A stretch of 64,000 nucleotides of DNA. Origin: Gonium pectorale. Lineage: Eukaryota; Chlorophyta; Chlorophyceae; Chlamydomonadales; Volvocaceae. Shown here piece by piece: positions 42,295 to 54,374 of the stretch. Location of the stretch: contig LSYV01000003.1 of NCBI GenBank assembly GCA_001584585.1, positions 568,010 to 632,009 on the forward strand, written 5' to 3'. The translations under genes and the position numbers were made by a program. A model generated the notes under the pieces. That model was not told where the DNA came from and searched no databases. It worked only from the letters and a program-made list of their open reading frames with translations. Position 1 is the first letter of the stretch. Every line of letters begins with the position of its first letter.

Positions 42295-45081
42295 GCCGGC
42301 AGCCATGGGTGCGGTTACAAGCAGCGCATATGTTCACAAGTGTACTGGCTCAGTTCTGAGCCGCACGTTATGTGGCGTTGTTTTTTTTTGGTTGGCGCTC
42401 TTTCATGTCAGTCAGTGGTTTGCCCCTCCGTGGGCGGTGTAGCATATTCGGACGAATGTGTTGATTTCTATGGGCATAACTACCCCTGCAGCAACCTGGA
42501 AACGGCTTAGGACAGCCGGAGAGGCTGCTGGTAGTTGGTGGTGTTGGCGGCCGGGTACCTTTCCAAGGCTTTGCGCTAGGGAGCCGGGCTCAACAGTGGC
42601 AACATCTGTCATCCAGGAAGTAACTGCGGCCCGTGCAGGTTCGTTTCCTCGGAGAGGTAGCCAGATCTGTTCGGTTGCTCCCGGACAAAGGCGCGAAGGT
42701 GCGCGCAACAGCGGGACGGTCATGCGTCGCCCGTCATGCCGCGCTCACCCGCGCCATGAGTCGTACATAGCGATGTGTACACATACTGCGCGCGCCCCAA
42801 TGCACCCCTTTTTGCTTGTCGGGCGTTCGCTTCGGTGCCTGGGCTCGAACACCTTACAAGCAAGGGGTGTGCGCTGAGCAGGATGAGATAGGTGCGCTCC
42901 GTACTGAACTTTGTTCATCTGCCGGCGACGTGGGTATGTCCCCTGCGCGTATGCCTCCTCTGATGTTATGGTCGGGCCAATGGAGTCCCACTTCCAGGTA
43001 CCTGACAGCCCCTTGGCCGTTGTGTTCAGGGCACGGCCTCAGCGCCGAGGGTCCTTTGTGAACGTTTGTGTCCGCATGGATGGTCACGCTGCCGCGCGAT
43101 CTGCGGTTGCTGTCCATGTGATCTGTGTTTTGGGCGTTTGGGTGTTTTGGGAAAGTGACAGCTTACCTGCAGGCTGGGGAACACGGGACTGTCGCGACTC
43201 TCCTTCGCGCGGCACACGACCATTCAGTGTGTCGAGGATGCAGAGTCTGACAGCCGGAAAATAGGGGTTTGCCTGTTTGATCATGACGCCTTGTACTGTC
43301 TTTTGATACTGCAGGATACAGTTGAGAGTTGGCATCATTAGGTCTTTGGTGAGTTGCTCCGTGTTCTAACGGCGCGTGCGCTGTCGCTCATCCATACCTC
43401 GGCGTCGCATTGTGTACAATAGCCAAAAGATACCCGCATACGTTTATGCGCCTTGTCGCCCGCACACGCGTGGCAAGATGGGGAGACGGGCCACGAATGT
43501 GTTTAAGCAAGTGAGTGGCACTGATGTATCGCTTTGAAGCACTTCTGGCCATGTCTGCCGCGGTTTGGGTTGCTGCCAAAACTCAAGAGACTGGTCGATC
43601 CGACCTCGCACCCCTACGCACCTGAGTCAGACGGCACGGCAATTACACACACCATCAAACGCGCTTTGGGCAAACAAGTCAGGATGCAAATTTTTGGTTC
43701 GTACAGTTACGGTAGACAGGTTGGACGGGTGGACCGATCAAGGGAGCTGGTGCTTAGGGCCCGCAGTGAACCACGACAGGCTCCAGCTTGATGAGTGGCG
43801 CCACGGATGACATAGCCACAGCATGTATTCGTGGCATCACCCTCTCGCGGCCATACCTTTCTGCTGTGTTTGCATTTACGAATATGTCTACCCACAGAAC
43901 ACAACCGATGGCAGACACCTTTTGTTCCTCAGGCTCCTGCAACTGTCACACCCGGCACCGTGCCCGGCACGACCCGTCTCGCAACCTTGTCACGCTGTCT
44001 GTGGTCGCCTGAAGCGTCACGCAATAGATTAGGTTGTCCCCGGCGCCAGTGGCTCCATGAACTCAGGCAGCGCTCACCCTCGCGCGCGGCAGCTGTTTGG
44101 CAGATGACGCCACCCAGGTCATCCAAGAATTTGGCCGCTATCCAAAAAGAATGGGCACTCTGATTTAAAGATAGGCCCCTCTGGAGGCGGGCAAGGCGCC
44201 CTCAACGCGCACGCCCACAGACAACAGCCACCAAACGCACCAGCCACTCAACCAGCCGCATGGCGCGTTTTATTCACGCGCAAAATATATATGAGGTGGC
44301 ATATGCCGCCTCCAGGTGCCCATCCGAGCATGCATTACTGGGATGTACGGCAACGGTGAGCCTGTGTGGCTCTGGCGCGGACCCCTCGGCCGACGTAGGT
44401 TGAATACGGGTTCTCACTCCAGCTTGCATACCTACTGCTCTGTAGATTGTCGCTCTGCTCCTGCTAGCAGACGCTGCATCCAAGAGCCAGGCGCTTGCTT
44501 GCACTCCTGAGCGGCGGTGGCTTCGGCTTCGTCCTCAATTACTTCATCTGTACACACTTGAAGGTGCGGAAGTGCACTCTTTATCGGTCTGGGCTGCGGT
44601 GTTGATGTTGTTGGTGGCTGACACAACGGTCGAGCCGCGCCCGCAACATTCAAAGTTATGGGCGAACACAACTGATTTCATTGAATACCTTGCGGTTTGA
44701 ATTTCTTGCGGGTGGCTGGAGGATAATGCAACCCATCCGCCACCAGAACCTACGCGAGTCGGGGCCACCACGACCCCAATGCGCTTGCGCACCAACACGG
44801 GCGGCGTAGGACACACACGCGGCTCTTTGTCGTCCGTGCTGCGTAATGCTGTACCTGATTACGCGAGTCCCTTCGTGCGTACCGGGCAGCGTACCCCTTG
44901 CATGCCCTTCAGGGTACCCGCCCCTGCAATTCCCGCCTAGTTCTCCCTCTTCGCTTCGTGTTTCCTTTCCCTCCTCTTGCCTCCTTTCCCATAGTCCCCT
45001 CCTTAACGTCACCCATCCCCGTCGCGCCGTCCCTCACTTGCTACAAGCAGGCTCTCCTGACGCGCTCGCGTCACAACAGCC
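42295..45081. other. Intergenic region between the LAMMER kinase and ovothiol synthase
   Basis: About 2.8 kb with no recognised gene. No plus-strand TGTAA was found behind the kinase stop. The stretch before 45082 is CT-rich (about 44930-45000), typical of the 5' UTR of the next gene. Nothing else stands out. Confidence 0.55.
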
Positions 45082-48000
45082 ATGGCCGCCAACCGCGTCG
45101 ACACTGGCGCGTGCCGCAATCCCAGCCTGAACATTCGCCCCGACCTCGCGCGCGCCGCCACCGCCATCACCGGCCCCTCTGCCGACGATGAGCTGGTCGG
45201 GCCCCGCGGCGCCTGGTGGTGGACCGGCAAGCCGCCCGCCGAGTGCCCCGGCTTCGACAAGCAGGCGGGCGTGCTGCGCTCGCTGCCCCTGCCCAACACG
45301 CGCAAGTTCAGCCGCCAGTCGGTGCTAGACTACTTCGACAACGTGTGGACCATGACGGAGGTGCTCTTCGCCAGCCTGCAGACCACGGACGCGTTCATCC
45401 GCCAGCCCTACCATCAGCTGCGCCACCCCATGGTACGGAGGGGAGGGGAGGGGAGGGGAGGGGAGGGGAGGGGAGGGGAGGGGAGGGGAGGGGAGGGGAG
45501 GGGAGGGGACGGGGAGGGGTACGGGGAGGGGTACGGGGACGGGTACGGGTAGGGTACGGGTACGGGTTACGTTACGTACGTNNNNNNNNNNNNNNNNNNN
45601 NGNGGGAGGGAGGTTACGTTGATCTGGGTCGTCGTCCGCAAGTGCGTCTAGTCCCTTAATATCTTTGCGACCCCATGGCGGAACACTGGCCTGCCTACCA
45701 TGTAAGAAGGAGTTGGCTAATCGGCTGGCCGTCCCTGGCCTCCCTGCCCTCATTCGCAGATGTTCTACTACGGCCATCCCGCGGTGCTGTACATCAATAA
45801 GTTTCGCGTCGCGGGACTGCTGGAGGACGGCATCAACCAGTACTTCGAGCAGGTACGGCAGGTGTAGCTCCTTGCTGCGCTGGGGCAGTTGGACCCCAAG
45901 CTGCGCCCCATGGTATGGGTCAGTAGCGTCCAGAGGAACCGCCGTGTTGTGGTCCAGGCGCTGGGGTCCAACCCAACACCGCCATTTGGGGCTCTGCGCT
46001 CCTAAAGCCAACCGTGTGCAATGGGACCCGCTGCCGCCACGTCGTGCTCTGCGCAACGCGGGACATCCCGGCAGATCACTGTATGCAGTGCCATGTATCA
46101 AGCAGCCGGCATCGGCGATGGGGCGTTGCGGCCGGCTCACCAGCTTGTTCCTTAAAACTGTGCTGCGCCCGGTCGGCTGCATGGGCAAAGGGCTAGCGTG
46201 TTAAGCAGGGCCCTGTCGCTCGCTGCCCCTCACCCTGCCCTCCGGCCGCAGCTGTTTGAGACGGGCGTTGACGAGATGAGCTGGGACGACCTGTCCCGCG
46301 GCCGCGACGACTGGCCGCCCGTGCGCGAGGTCCACGCGTACCGCCAGAAGGCCTACCAGGTGGTCCGCGGCGTCATCCTCAACCACCCTGCACTCGACAA
46401 GGGGGAGGTGAGGAGTGCGGGAACGATGAAGGGACCCTCGGCATTTCGGCACTTCCGGCCAGGGGCCGGGCTGCGGCACGCGAGTTCGCTGTACGGCAAG
46501 TACAGCACCGGCACGGAGGCGCACCGCCCTTGCCGGCATTGCGGCTCGAGGGAAACTGAGCGAGGGGAGACGTGCAGCGGGCCCCTGGATGGCGGCACGC
46601 GGGATGTGCGCCTGTCCAGATTGTGCTCGTCGAAATGACTGAGCAGACGTGGAGGGCGTGGAGGGACAGTGGGCTGCGCGCCCCGCTGAGCGTTTCCGGC
46701 ACCATTCCCTCCGCTCCGCGACGCGACCCGTTTCCCTTCTTCGTTTCCCTCCGCTCTGCAGGTGGGCTGGAACGACCCCGCGTGGGCCATCTTCATGGGC
46801 TTTGAGCACGAGCGCATCCATGTGGAGACGTCGTCGGTGCTCATCCGCGAGGTGAGCGCGGGCTCGACCCGCCCCGAGTCGCGCAGGGCCGCCAGCGATC
46901 CTGCTGGAATGCGTCCTAGCAGGGGTGTAACGGATGTGGTGAGCTTCGGGAGCTCCCGTCGGGATTACTGTGTGGTCAACCTTGCGCCTGGCGTGCCACC
47001 GCAAGGCGTGACTTTCACACACGGCCCGAGAGTAGAGCTGTAATACGGTCCGCTGTGAAACTGGAAAGCGGTCAAGGGGTATTCGTGCGCTGTGGATGGG
47101 TGTGTCGAGGTTCAATATACCTTGCAGAGAGTACCAGCAGCAGCCCGCGAATTGAGGTCACTCGCGTCCTCCATGCCATTAGGGTACTTCGGCTTGTCAA
47201 GCCCCTTCGCGTCACTCCCCGGTGCGGCTAGACGGAGTGCCGCATGTCCCTCATCAGTCGACCTCGCACGACATTGGGCTTCCTTGACCCTCACGCTCCA
47301 TTCCCGGCGATTCCCCTGGCCCTCCCTCCGCACCCCCGTACCCCAGCTGCCGCTGACCAGCGTGCGCAAGCCGGAGTTCTGGCCCGACTACCACCCCAGC
47401 AGCCGCAACCCATCAGCGCCGGTGCCCACCGAGGGTGTGGACTACCCCGTCAATGCCATGGTGAGGCGCTGGCTGGGGCCGAGAAGCCGGGCCATGCACT
47501 TTTGATCAGCAACGGCATGAGGGCGGTGTATTCATATCGGAACGTCAACCCACGCCCCTCTCTCAATAGGTCTCTGTCCAAGGCGAGAAGGTGGTCCTGG
47601 GCAAGGACATCGCATACCCTTCGTTTGGCTGGGACAACGAATACGGCCGCAAGGAGATCAACGTGCAGAGCTTCAGGTGCGCAGGACCCGCTCTGGGGTC
47701 GGCCCCCGCGGCCCATGGTTGGATCCCGGGCATCGGCGTTTGCAACAGGAGGGGCGGGCACGGCTTGAAAGCCACGTGAGATGGCCAATGGGCCGTGGCT
47801 GTCCTTCGGCTCGTGTGGGTGTCGGACGGTGCGCTGTTTTGACCTGATATAGAGTGCCCAATAACGTGACTCCTGTCCCATGTGCGAAATTTCTGTTCTG
47901 CGAACGCCTGTTCCTGTCTCGCTCCATGGGCCCCGTTTGTGTTAACCTTCGCCCACTCCTCCCCTGGCCCGCCTCCGGCCCCCGCAGGGCCACCAAGTTC

Positions 48001-51000
48001 AAGGTGACCAACGGCGAGTTCCTGCGCTTCGTTAAGGCGGGCGGCTACATGAACCCCAAGTACTGGTCTGCCGAGGGCTGGGGCTGGAAGACGTTCCGCA
48101 ATGTCAAGTGGCCCACCTTCTGGATGCCCGACGGACCGCAGGGGCTGCACAGGTATGGCGGCCGCGGGCACGCTGCCTGCACCGTCCACAACTGCCCATG
48201 TCCGATATGTCCTTGCAGCTTGACAAGTAGCATTCATTATGATGATGGAACCACTAGCGGCATGTCTCCTATGCACTCGGGTTTTCCTTTAGGTGCCGCT
48301 TCGTCTCGCCTCCGCACACGCTGTGCGCGCTCCTTCCGCTCCCTCTCCATTACTCGCCCCCGGCTTTCTCGCCCCCTTCATACGCCGCGTACCCCTGCAT
48401 GTTTCGGTTACCCTCCCCGAGCAGCTGCCCCCTCTCCGCCTACTCACGTCTCTCCCCCCCACACACAATACCTTCTCAGGTACAAGCTGCGCGTGCTGTT
48501 CGACGCCGTCGACATGCGCTGGGACTGGCCTGTGGACGCCAACTACCACGAGGCGCGCGCCTTCGCCGCATGGCGCACCGAGCAGGACCGCTCCGCCGTG
48601 CGCTATCGCCTCATCACCGAGGCGGAGCACAACCTCATCCGCAACACACGCGACCGCGTGGACGCGCACCTGCATGCGCCCGCGGACCACCCCGGTGCGG
48701 AGCCCGGCCGCCCCGCGGCCGCCAACGAGCGGGTGTCGCCCGACCCCGCGGTGGAGCTGGGCGGCGACAACGCGCTGGCGGCCGGCTTTAACATCCAGCT
48801 CGCGCACGGCAGCCAGAACCCCGTCACGGAGCTGCCGCCCAGTGAGTCGCCGTGCCGGGAGCGGGGGTTAGGGTTGGAATGTGTGTCGGATGGCGGCGGG
48901 GCGCAGCCTGTACGGTGGTCAGCTGTTGGTCAGCTGAGCCGTGTCATGCGCCGACCTGCCGACAGACGGAGTGCTGAATATGCCCGCGTCCCACCCCCAT
49001 CCCCAGGTGAGAAGGGCTTCCACGATACGTTCGGCAGCGCGTGGGAGTGGGGCGAGGACCACTACGCCGCCTTCCCCGGCTTCAAGGTGCACCCCTACTA
49101 TGAGGACTTCTCCGTGCCCTGCTTCGCCGGCAAGCACCAGCTGGTGAGTGGCGCGGTGGCAGGGGGTGGGGGCCAGGCGGCGGTGACGGTGACTGAGGAA
49201 GCCGGATTGCCGTCGCCCTGTCAACATCTCAGCCCTCCGTGACGTCGGCACCTTGTCCGCCACGACCGCTTGCCGCCGGAGGGGGAGCTCTCTTACGCCC
49301 CCATCATTCCCTCCACCGCTATCGTGGGCCCAAACAATGGGCCTGCTCCGCTCCGTGCCTCGGCTCTCTGGCCTCGGCTCGACTGGCCTGACTGTAGCCC
49401 CGCACCCGCCTGCGCGCTCCCGCAGATCCTCGGCGGCTCCTTCATCTCCACCGGCCAGCTGGCCTCCAAGTTCGCGCGCTACCAGTTCCGCCCCCACTTC
49501 TTCCAGCACGCCACCTTCCGCCTGGTGGTGCCCGACGTCGACCTCTCCCTGTACGACTGCGAGCGCTACGGGCCGCACAACCCCGTGACGCCCTTCACCG
49601 AGACGTCGTGCATGGACTCGGCGCCGCCGCACATGGGCGACGGGCCGTGCTGCTCGGTGGCGCGGCGGGCGGCCTTCACACCCACCCTGGCGGAGGGAGC
49701 GGCCTCCACCAAGGCCAAGCTGGAGGCGGCGCAGGTGCGCGGCATGCAGCTATGTGGTGTGGGTAGGCAGGTATAGCTGGCCGTGCGTGCGGTTGCCGGT
49801 TTAATGGGGCGCCCCGGTTAGAGCGGTGGGTGTGTGTGTGGCGGCAAGATTAAGGCTTTTGCGGGGCGCCGCGGCCTCGAGAAGCGGTTGACACCGGTCA
49901 CGTCGGCCGCTGAGGAGAGTGTGTCAGCGCGGCGAGGGACCTGTTGCCTGTCCCATGGGCAAGTGTCCGAGCCGCGCCTTCAGCGCTGTCTGTCCAGGGC
50001 TCGCCGCTGGTTGATCGCCGCGGGCTGCTCACATGCCCATCTCCCCCACCCCCGCCCCGCGCGTCCGTCCCTCGCCCCGCCAGGTGGCCTACGAGAGCGA
50101 CGCGGTCATCTCGCAGTACCTGTCGCTCCACTACGGCCCCCTCAACCGCGTCTTTCCCCCCGAGTTCACCTCGGCGGGCGGCCTGCTGGCCGAGGCGCTC
50201 GACTTCCCCGCCAAGCTGGCGCAAGCACTGACGGCCGCCGCCGAGCGCGCCGGCGCGCTGAGCGCTGATGCGGGCGCCGCCAGTGGCAGCGGGCGGGCTC
50301 TGGACCTGGGCTGCGCGGTCGGCCGCTCGTCGTTCGAGCTCGCTCGGCGATTCGGGGAAGTTGTTGGTGTCGACATCTCAAAGACGTGAGTGTGGGCCCG
50401 CTTCGGATTGCCGGCGGGGAGTGTTTGGACGACAAGAGGGAAGGGGATGCGCAACCGGGGGGTGCCAGGTGGCATGCCTCTTGCCAATCAGCGCGTGCTG
50501 CGCATGCGCTCGACGACGGAGTCTGTGCTCTGGCCGCTCAAGCGCATTTGCATCTTACTGACACCCGACCAACCCCCGGCTTCGTCCGCAGCTTTATCGA
50601 GGTTGCCGCCAAGATCCGGGACAATGGCCGCATGGACTACGAGTGCGCGCTGGAGGGCGAGATCACGGAGCGCCTCACCGCCGCGCTCCCAGCCGGCGAC
50701 CAGCCCATCGACTCGTCGCGGTGTCGCTTCATCCAGGTGAGGAGGACTTGGGGTCGGGCAGGAGGCGCCAGCTCCGCTACAACCGCTCACAATCTGGACC
50801 GCAGCGGCTGCGCCGCCTGCCCCCTGTCCGCACCCAGCCCAGATGCACAGCTCCATGCCGTTCCGGTTCAAACCGAGATGCTCGTGCCGCGATGTAACAC
50901 TCGCTCCTGCTGCCCCCGCCTCGCGACCCGCAGGGCGACGCCTGCCACCTGCCTGCCTCGCTGGGTCAGTTCGACGCCGTCCTGGCCGCCAACCTGCTGT

Positions 51001-51588
51001 GCCGCGTGCCGGAGCCGGCTGCATGCATCGCGCAGATCCGGTCTGCGCTGCGGCCGGGCGGCGTGGCGCTGCTGACCAGCCCCTTCTCGTGGCTGGAGCA
51101 GTACACGGACCGCAGCAACTGGCTGGGCGGGCGCTACAAGGACGGGCTGCCGCACAGGTGAGAGCGGAGACGGGCGCGAGGGATGAGGGTGTCATGCGCT
51201 GGGTGCCACCTGGCAACGGCGGCAGCGGCCACCATTGCGCGCATGGCCCTCCCCCTCTGCCCGTTATGCAAAATGCAATGTGTTTCAGTGCGCGTCCTGA
51301 TAAAGAGGAGCGGTGTGCTTGGGTGCGCGTGTATGATTTCACGAGATGGATTTCGCTGCCTCCTCTGCCGTGGTTGCGCCACGCTCACAACGACAGCCAG
51401 CCCGATGCTCACTCCGCCGCACCCGCCGTCACCTCCTGCCCGGCCACAGGTCGTCGGACGCGCTCAAGGCCCTGCTGGCACCCGACTTTGAGGTGCTGGA
51501 GGAGGGCAGCATGCCGCTGGTCATCCGCGAGCACGCTCGCAAGTACCAGCTCATCGTCGCGCACAAGCTGGTCCTGCGCCGCAAGTAG
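45082..51588 (+). CDS. OvoA: Ovothiol synthase: 5-histidylcysteine sulfoxide synthase fused to a methyltransferase
   Basis: OvoA joins cysteine and histidine with O2 on a non-haem iron centre; after C-S cleavage the C-terminal domain N-methylates the thiohistidine to ovothiol A. Exons: 45082-45432, 45760-45852, 46252-46407, 46762-46851, 47347-47460, 47570-47676, 47988-48152, 48480-48841, 49007-49143, 49426-49734, 50084-50385, 50592-50736, 50934-51157, 51450-51588; 2,694 bases, 897 aa, phases all close. Domain order: DinB-like iron-ligand domain with YYGHP (His123) and [10 protein letters not shown] (His216, His220); formylglycine-generating-enzyme-like sulfoxide synthase domain with [54 protein letters not shown] and [15 protein letters not shown]; then a SAM methyltransferase with [20 protein letters not shown] and [15 protein letters not shown]. 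Start context AGCCATGGCC is good. Intron 1 holds a GGGGA microsatellite and a sequence gap but no coding loss is implied. No clear transit peptide. Confidence 0.96.
45438..45512. repeat. GGGGA pentamer microsatellite with G-quadruplex potential
   Basis: About fifteen uninterrupted units at the 5' end of OvoA intron 1, decaying into GGGTAC-containing variants up to the gap at 45582. Confidence 0.95.
45582..45603. other. Assembly gap (20 N plus one isolated N) in OvoA intron 1
   Basis: 20 N at 45582-45601 and one at 45603. It follows the GGGGA tract, where sequencing commonly fails, and is bordered by TTACGTTACGTACGT-like sequence. Confidence 0.95.
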
Positions 51589-52299
51589 GCAGGAGGCCGA
51601 ACACGCGGCGGTGCGGGGCGGCAGGGGTAGTGCCTGCCAGCGCAGATCTTGCGCTGACAGGTGCGCACCGCCCGCCGGGCCGCCCGCTACCAGCGCAGTA
51701 CGGCGCGGCGCAGCGCCAGCGAGCTGGTTGCAGTTTGCGGTTACAGGATTGCGCGCTACAGACGCTCTGCCGGGTCGGTTAATCTACGTTTGCTGTGACA
51801 GGGCAGGGTACTACGAATGGTGAAGCACTTGGTGCTTTACAACGAGGCGGGGCTGGACGACGACAAGGTGGCGTCTAAATGGTGTAGACGCCGTGCGGCC
51901 TTGTGTGTGGACATGCGTACAGACTGTGAATGCCAGGAGAGCCTTTGTGCAGTTTTGCCTGGCGAGTGGGTGTGGACCATGAGTCTGCCAGCGGACACTT
52001 GCATGGGATGTTGACGGGCGGGCATGCGCTGAAGCAAAGCGCGGAGCGTAGAGGAATTAGGCCCGAGAGAGAGTGTGGACAGGGGAGTCGTTGCACTAAA
52101 GAGTTCGGCAGTCTGCAGCCATGGCTTTTGAGCGAATTTGTCGATTTAGCGGAACTCCCTACAATGGTGTACGGGCACGGATGCCTTGGATGGGCGTGTG
52201 ATCTCCCGCATTCGTGAGCCCCTAAAACTGACCCGTGAACTCACTCCCTAATGTATCAGCAAATCGTAAGGTTTGCTGTGCCTCCTCCAAGCTCAACAT

Positions 52300-52304
52300 T
52301 GTAA
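52300..52304 (+). terminator. Probable TGTAA polyadenylation signal of OvoA
   Basis: TGTAA 712 bases past the stop, within the usual range of volvocine 3' UTRs. Confidence 0.5.
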
Positions 52305-52927
52305 CGTTGGGGCACCCGCTGCTCTGGCGCCCGACGAATCGTACTGCCTGCGCGGACGTTGCCGTGCCGTGCTACTGCCTGCGGCTGGGAGTTGCGCAGC
52401 TGTCAGCTTTGTTCCAGAGCTACGCCGTGCGCCGGTACGGTATTCGGCGTCCAACTGCATGCCATTCTCAATATCAAGTCCAGAAGTGAAAGTGTATGAA
52501 GCCGCCTCTACGGACCTGTACAATCGAAAGTACGACGTTGGAAGTGGGGCGGGGTATTGGAAGGCAAGGCGGGACAGGAGAAAGTAGTAAGAATGGTCCC
52601 ACCCAACTGTGGCTTAGTTGCTGTATGGTGTGCGACCGGTGGACCGGTTCAGGTTGTGTCCAGTTGCTATGAGGTCCGGTTCGGGGCTACGCGTACAGTG
52701 GTTGCATGTGGGCACGTGGTTGTGAGGTACGTACCGGAATCCATCAGGTCCTTATTGTACCTGTATCCGGTCCATCATGACAAGACCGCATGCTGCTGGT
52801 AGGACACTTACGTCCATCCGTCCGAGTCCCGCTGGCAAATGTTCCGCATTAGTTTCATTCAGGCTGCATGTCCGGGCGCACCCACCCCTGTCCAGACAGG
52901 CATGAAACAGGCACCAGCTTCGAGCTG

Positions 52928-52932
52928 TTACA
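52928..52932 (-). terminator. Probable TGTAA polyadenylation signal of CP12
   Basis: TTACA on the plus strand, TGTAA on the minus, about 395 bases after the CP12 stop. Confidence 0.5.
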
Positions 52933-53325
52933 CTTATTTTGACGATGCGCATGGTACCATGCAGATTGAGTACAACAACAAGGAATCGTACATACGGACA
53001 CCCGCCCGCACCAACAGGAAAGGCGCTGCACGCGCCTCCCAAACCACGCTCATACATCAAAACTTGGCAGCAAGGCTTTGTAACCACTCGCGCGCACGCA
53101 CCCGAGCGACACAACAACGGAAATACGACCGGTGCACCTCAAGGGGCGGCGACGAAAGCACCATCTCACCGAGCATCTCTCGAACCCTCACGCGAGAAGC
53201 GAATCCCCGGACTCAGCGGACCCCGAACCGTGGACAGCGCCAGACTCTCCTACACCACTCCCGCAGGTTGAGCTGCACTACGAGTGTGCTGCTCCAGGCT
53301 GCACGTTCCAGTGAGCACGAGCAGC

Positions 53326-54140
53326 TTAGTCCTCGTAGACGCTACGAGAAAGGGGGCGGGAAACGGGGCAGGGAAGAAGAGTTCAAGTCTCGGTGTGATA
53401 TATCGGTGTCGGCAAAGCCACACCCTGCTTTTCCGCCCGGAACTCATCATGGGCGCCCAACCGTGAACAAAAAGATGTGACACAGAATTAGGAGAGATAG
53501 TCGGAAGGTGCGACAGCGGCCCAGAGCCCCAACGCACAACGCCCCAACAGCGTCACCCCCGCCTACACGCACCGGCACTCATCGGCGTCCGGAGCGTCCT
53601 GGCAGAACTTCTCCAGAGGGTCGCTCAGGGTGACATCGGCCTTGACGGCATCCTTCTTGTGCGAGACGGCAGCGCTGAGCTCCTCGACGGTGTCCCAGGC
53701 AACCGCGCAGTCCTGCAACAATGGTAGGAGAAGAGATGGAGACGAGATGAAGCCGAAGAGACGAAGCGCGCAAGCGACAGGCCGATGGGGCGCTGAACGC
53801 AAGGACCCGCAAGCAAACGCCCGATCTCCGGTACCCATATTAGCTCAAAGATGAACAAAGACATTTGTTCCTACTATGCAGCGCTGAGCAGCGCTTGCTG
53901 CTCGGCACCGTCCGAGGATCGGAACACTGAAGGCTGATGATGCTGGCGTCCAGCCTGCCTCTCACGCACCTGCGAGGTGCCCTTAGCGCAGGCCTCCTCG
54001 GCGTCCTTAACAGCGTCCTGGACCTTCTTGGTCAGGTCGACCGCGGGCTGGCCGCTTGCGCGGACCACAACGCTGCGGGGGCGCGAGGCCGCAGGGCGGA
54101 CCTGCGGCCGGCTGAGGATGGTGGACTTGGCAAGGAGCAT
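53326..54140 (-). CDS. CP12: Chloroplast protein CP12 precursor (GAPDH/PRK redox linker)
   Basis: CP12 is a small disordered stromal protein that, when oxidised in the dark, ties GAPDH and phosphoribulokinase into an inactive complex. Exons (minus): 54140-53970, 53712-53573, 53341-53326; 327 bases, 108 aa. The N-terminus MLLAKSTILSRPQVRPAASR is a transit peptide; cleavage is probable near VVVRA/SGQPAV. Counting from that Ser, the four cysteines fall at 23, 31, 66 and 75, the positions of the two disulfides in Chlamydomonas CP12. AWDTVEELSAAVSHKK is the family core. Reading straight on from exon 2 gives a non-canonical end (DECRCV stop). Instead a GTGCGT donor after CG and the acceptor CTCGTAG join a 16-base last coding exon, giving the canonical end DECRVYED. 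The ATG at 54140 was preferred over an in-frame one 33 bases upstream because it starts the transit peptide cleanly. Confidence 0.97.
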
Positions 54141-54315
54141 GTTTGCTGTAGGTATGAACAGTATCACGACCACGTTGCTCGAGACTTTATCCTTTTTCTG
54201 GTTTCGGAGAGGCTAGGGGGCCTTGTGTGTGCCATCCTCTCCGAAACCTTTCCTTTGGTCCCGTGGGAACCAGAGCAGCCAAAACAATACCCATGCACGA
54301 CATTAGTGGACCCAT

Positions 54316-54321
54316 GTTATA
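54316..54321 (-). promoter_or_regulatory. Possible TATA-like box for CP12
   Basis: TATAAC on the minus strand, 176 bases before the CP12 ATG and just after the CorA polyadenylation signal. Motif and position only. Confidence 0.35.
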
Positions 54322-54369
54322 CCCCAGCAGCGGTTATGTCGACCTACTACGCCCCGTGTTGCCCTTTCG

Positions 54370-54374
54370 TTACA
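54370..54374 (-). terminator. Probable TGTAA polyadenylation signal of the CorA-type gene
   Basis: TGTAA on the minus strand, 584 bases after the CorA stop and only about 230 bases before the CP12 ATG. Confidence 0.45.

Larger units (their letters stand above)
51589..53325. other. Convergent intergenic region between OvoA and CP12
   Basis: Holds the facing 3' UTRs. Plus-strand TGTAA at 52300-52304 suits OvoA (712 bases after its stop) and minus-strand TGTAA at 52932-52928 suits CP12 (about 395 bases). A weak sixth match to the dispersed repeat (CGCCTCTACGGAC) lies at about 52502-52520. No gene seen. Confidence 0.6.

Noticed and set aside
45433..45659. Gly/Arg-rich repeat protein translated from the GGGGA tract
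   Set aside because: The tract begins exactly at the GTACGG donor of OvoA intron 1 and runs into a gap; it is intronic.
46201..47115. 304-codon open frame on the minus strand
   Set aside because: It is antisense to OvoA exons 3 and 4, whose splice phases and homology are firm. The frame is a by-product of GC-rich codon use.
53563..53580. CP12 ending in DECRCV
   Set aside because: A better model with a GTGCGT donor and a 16-base last exon gives the canonical end DECRVYED.
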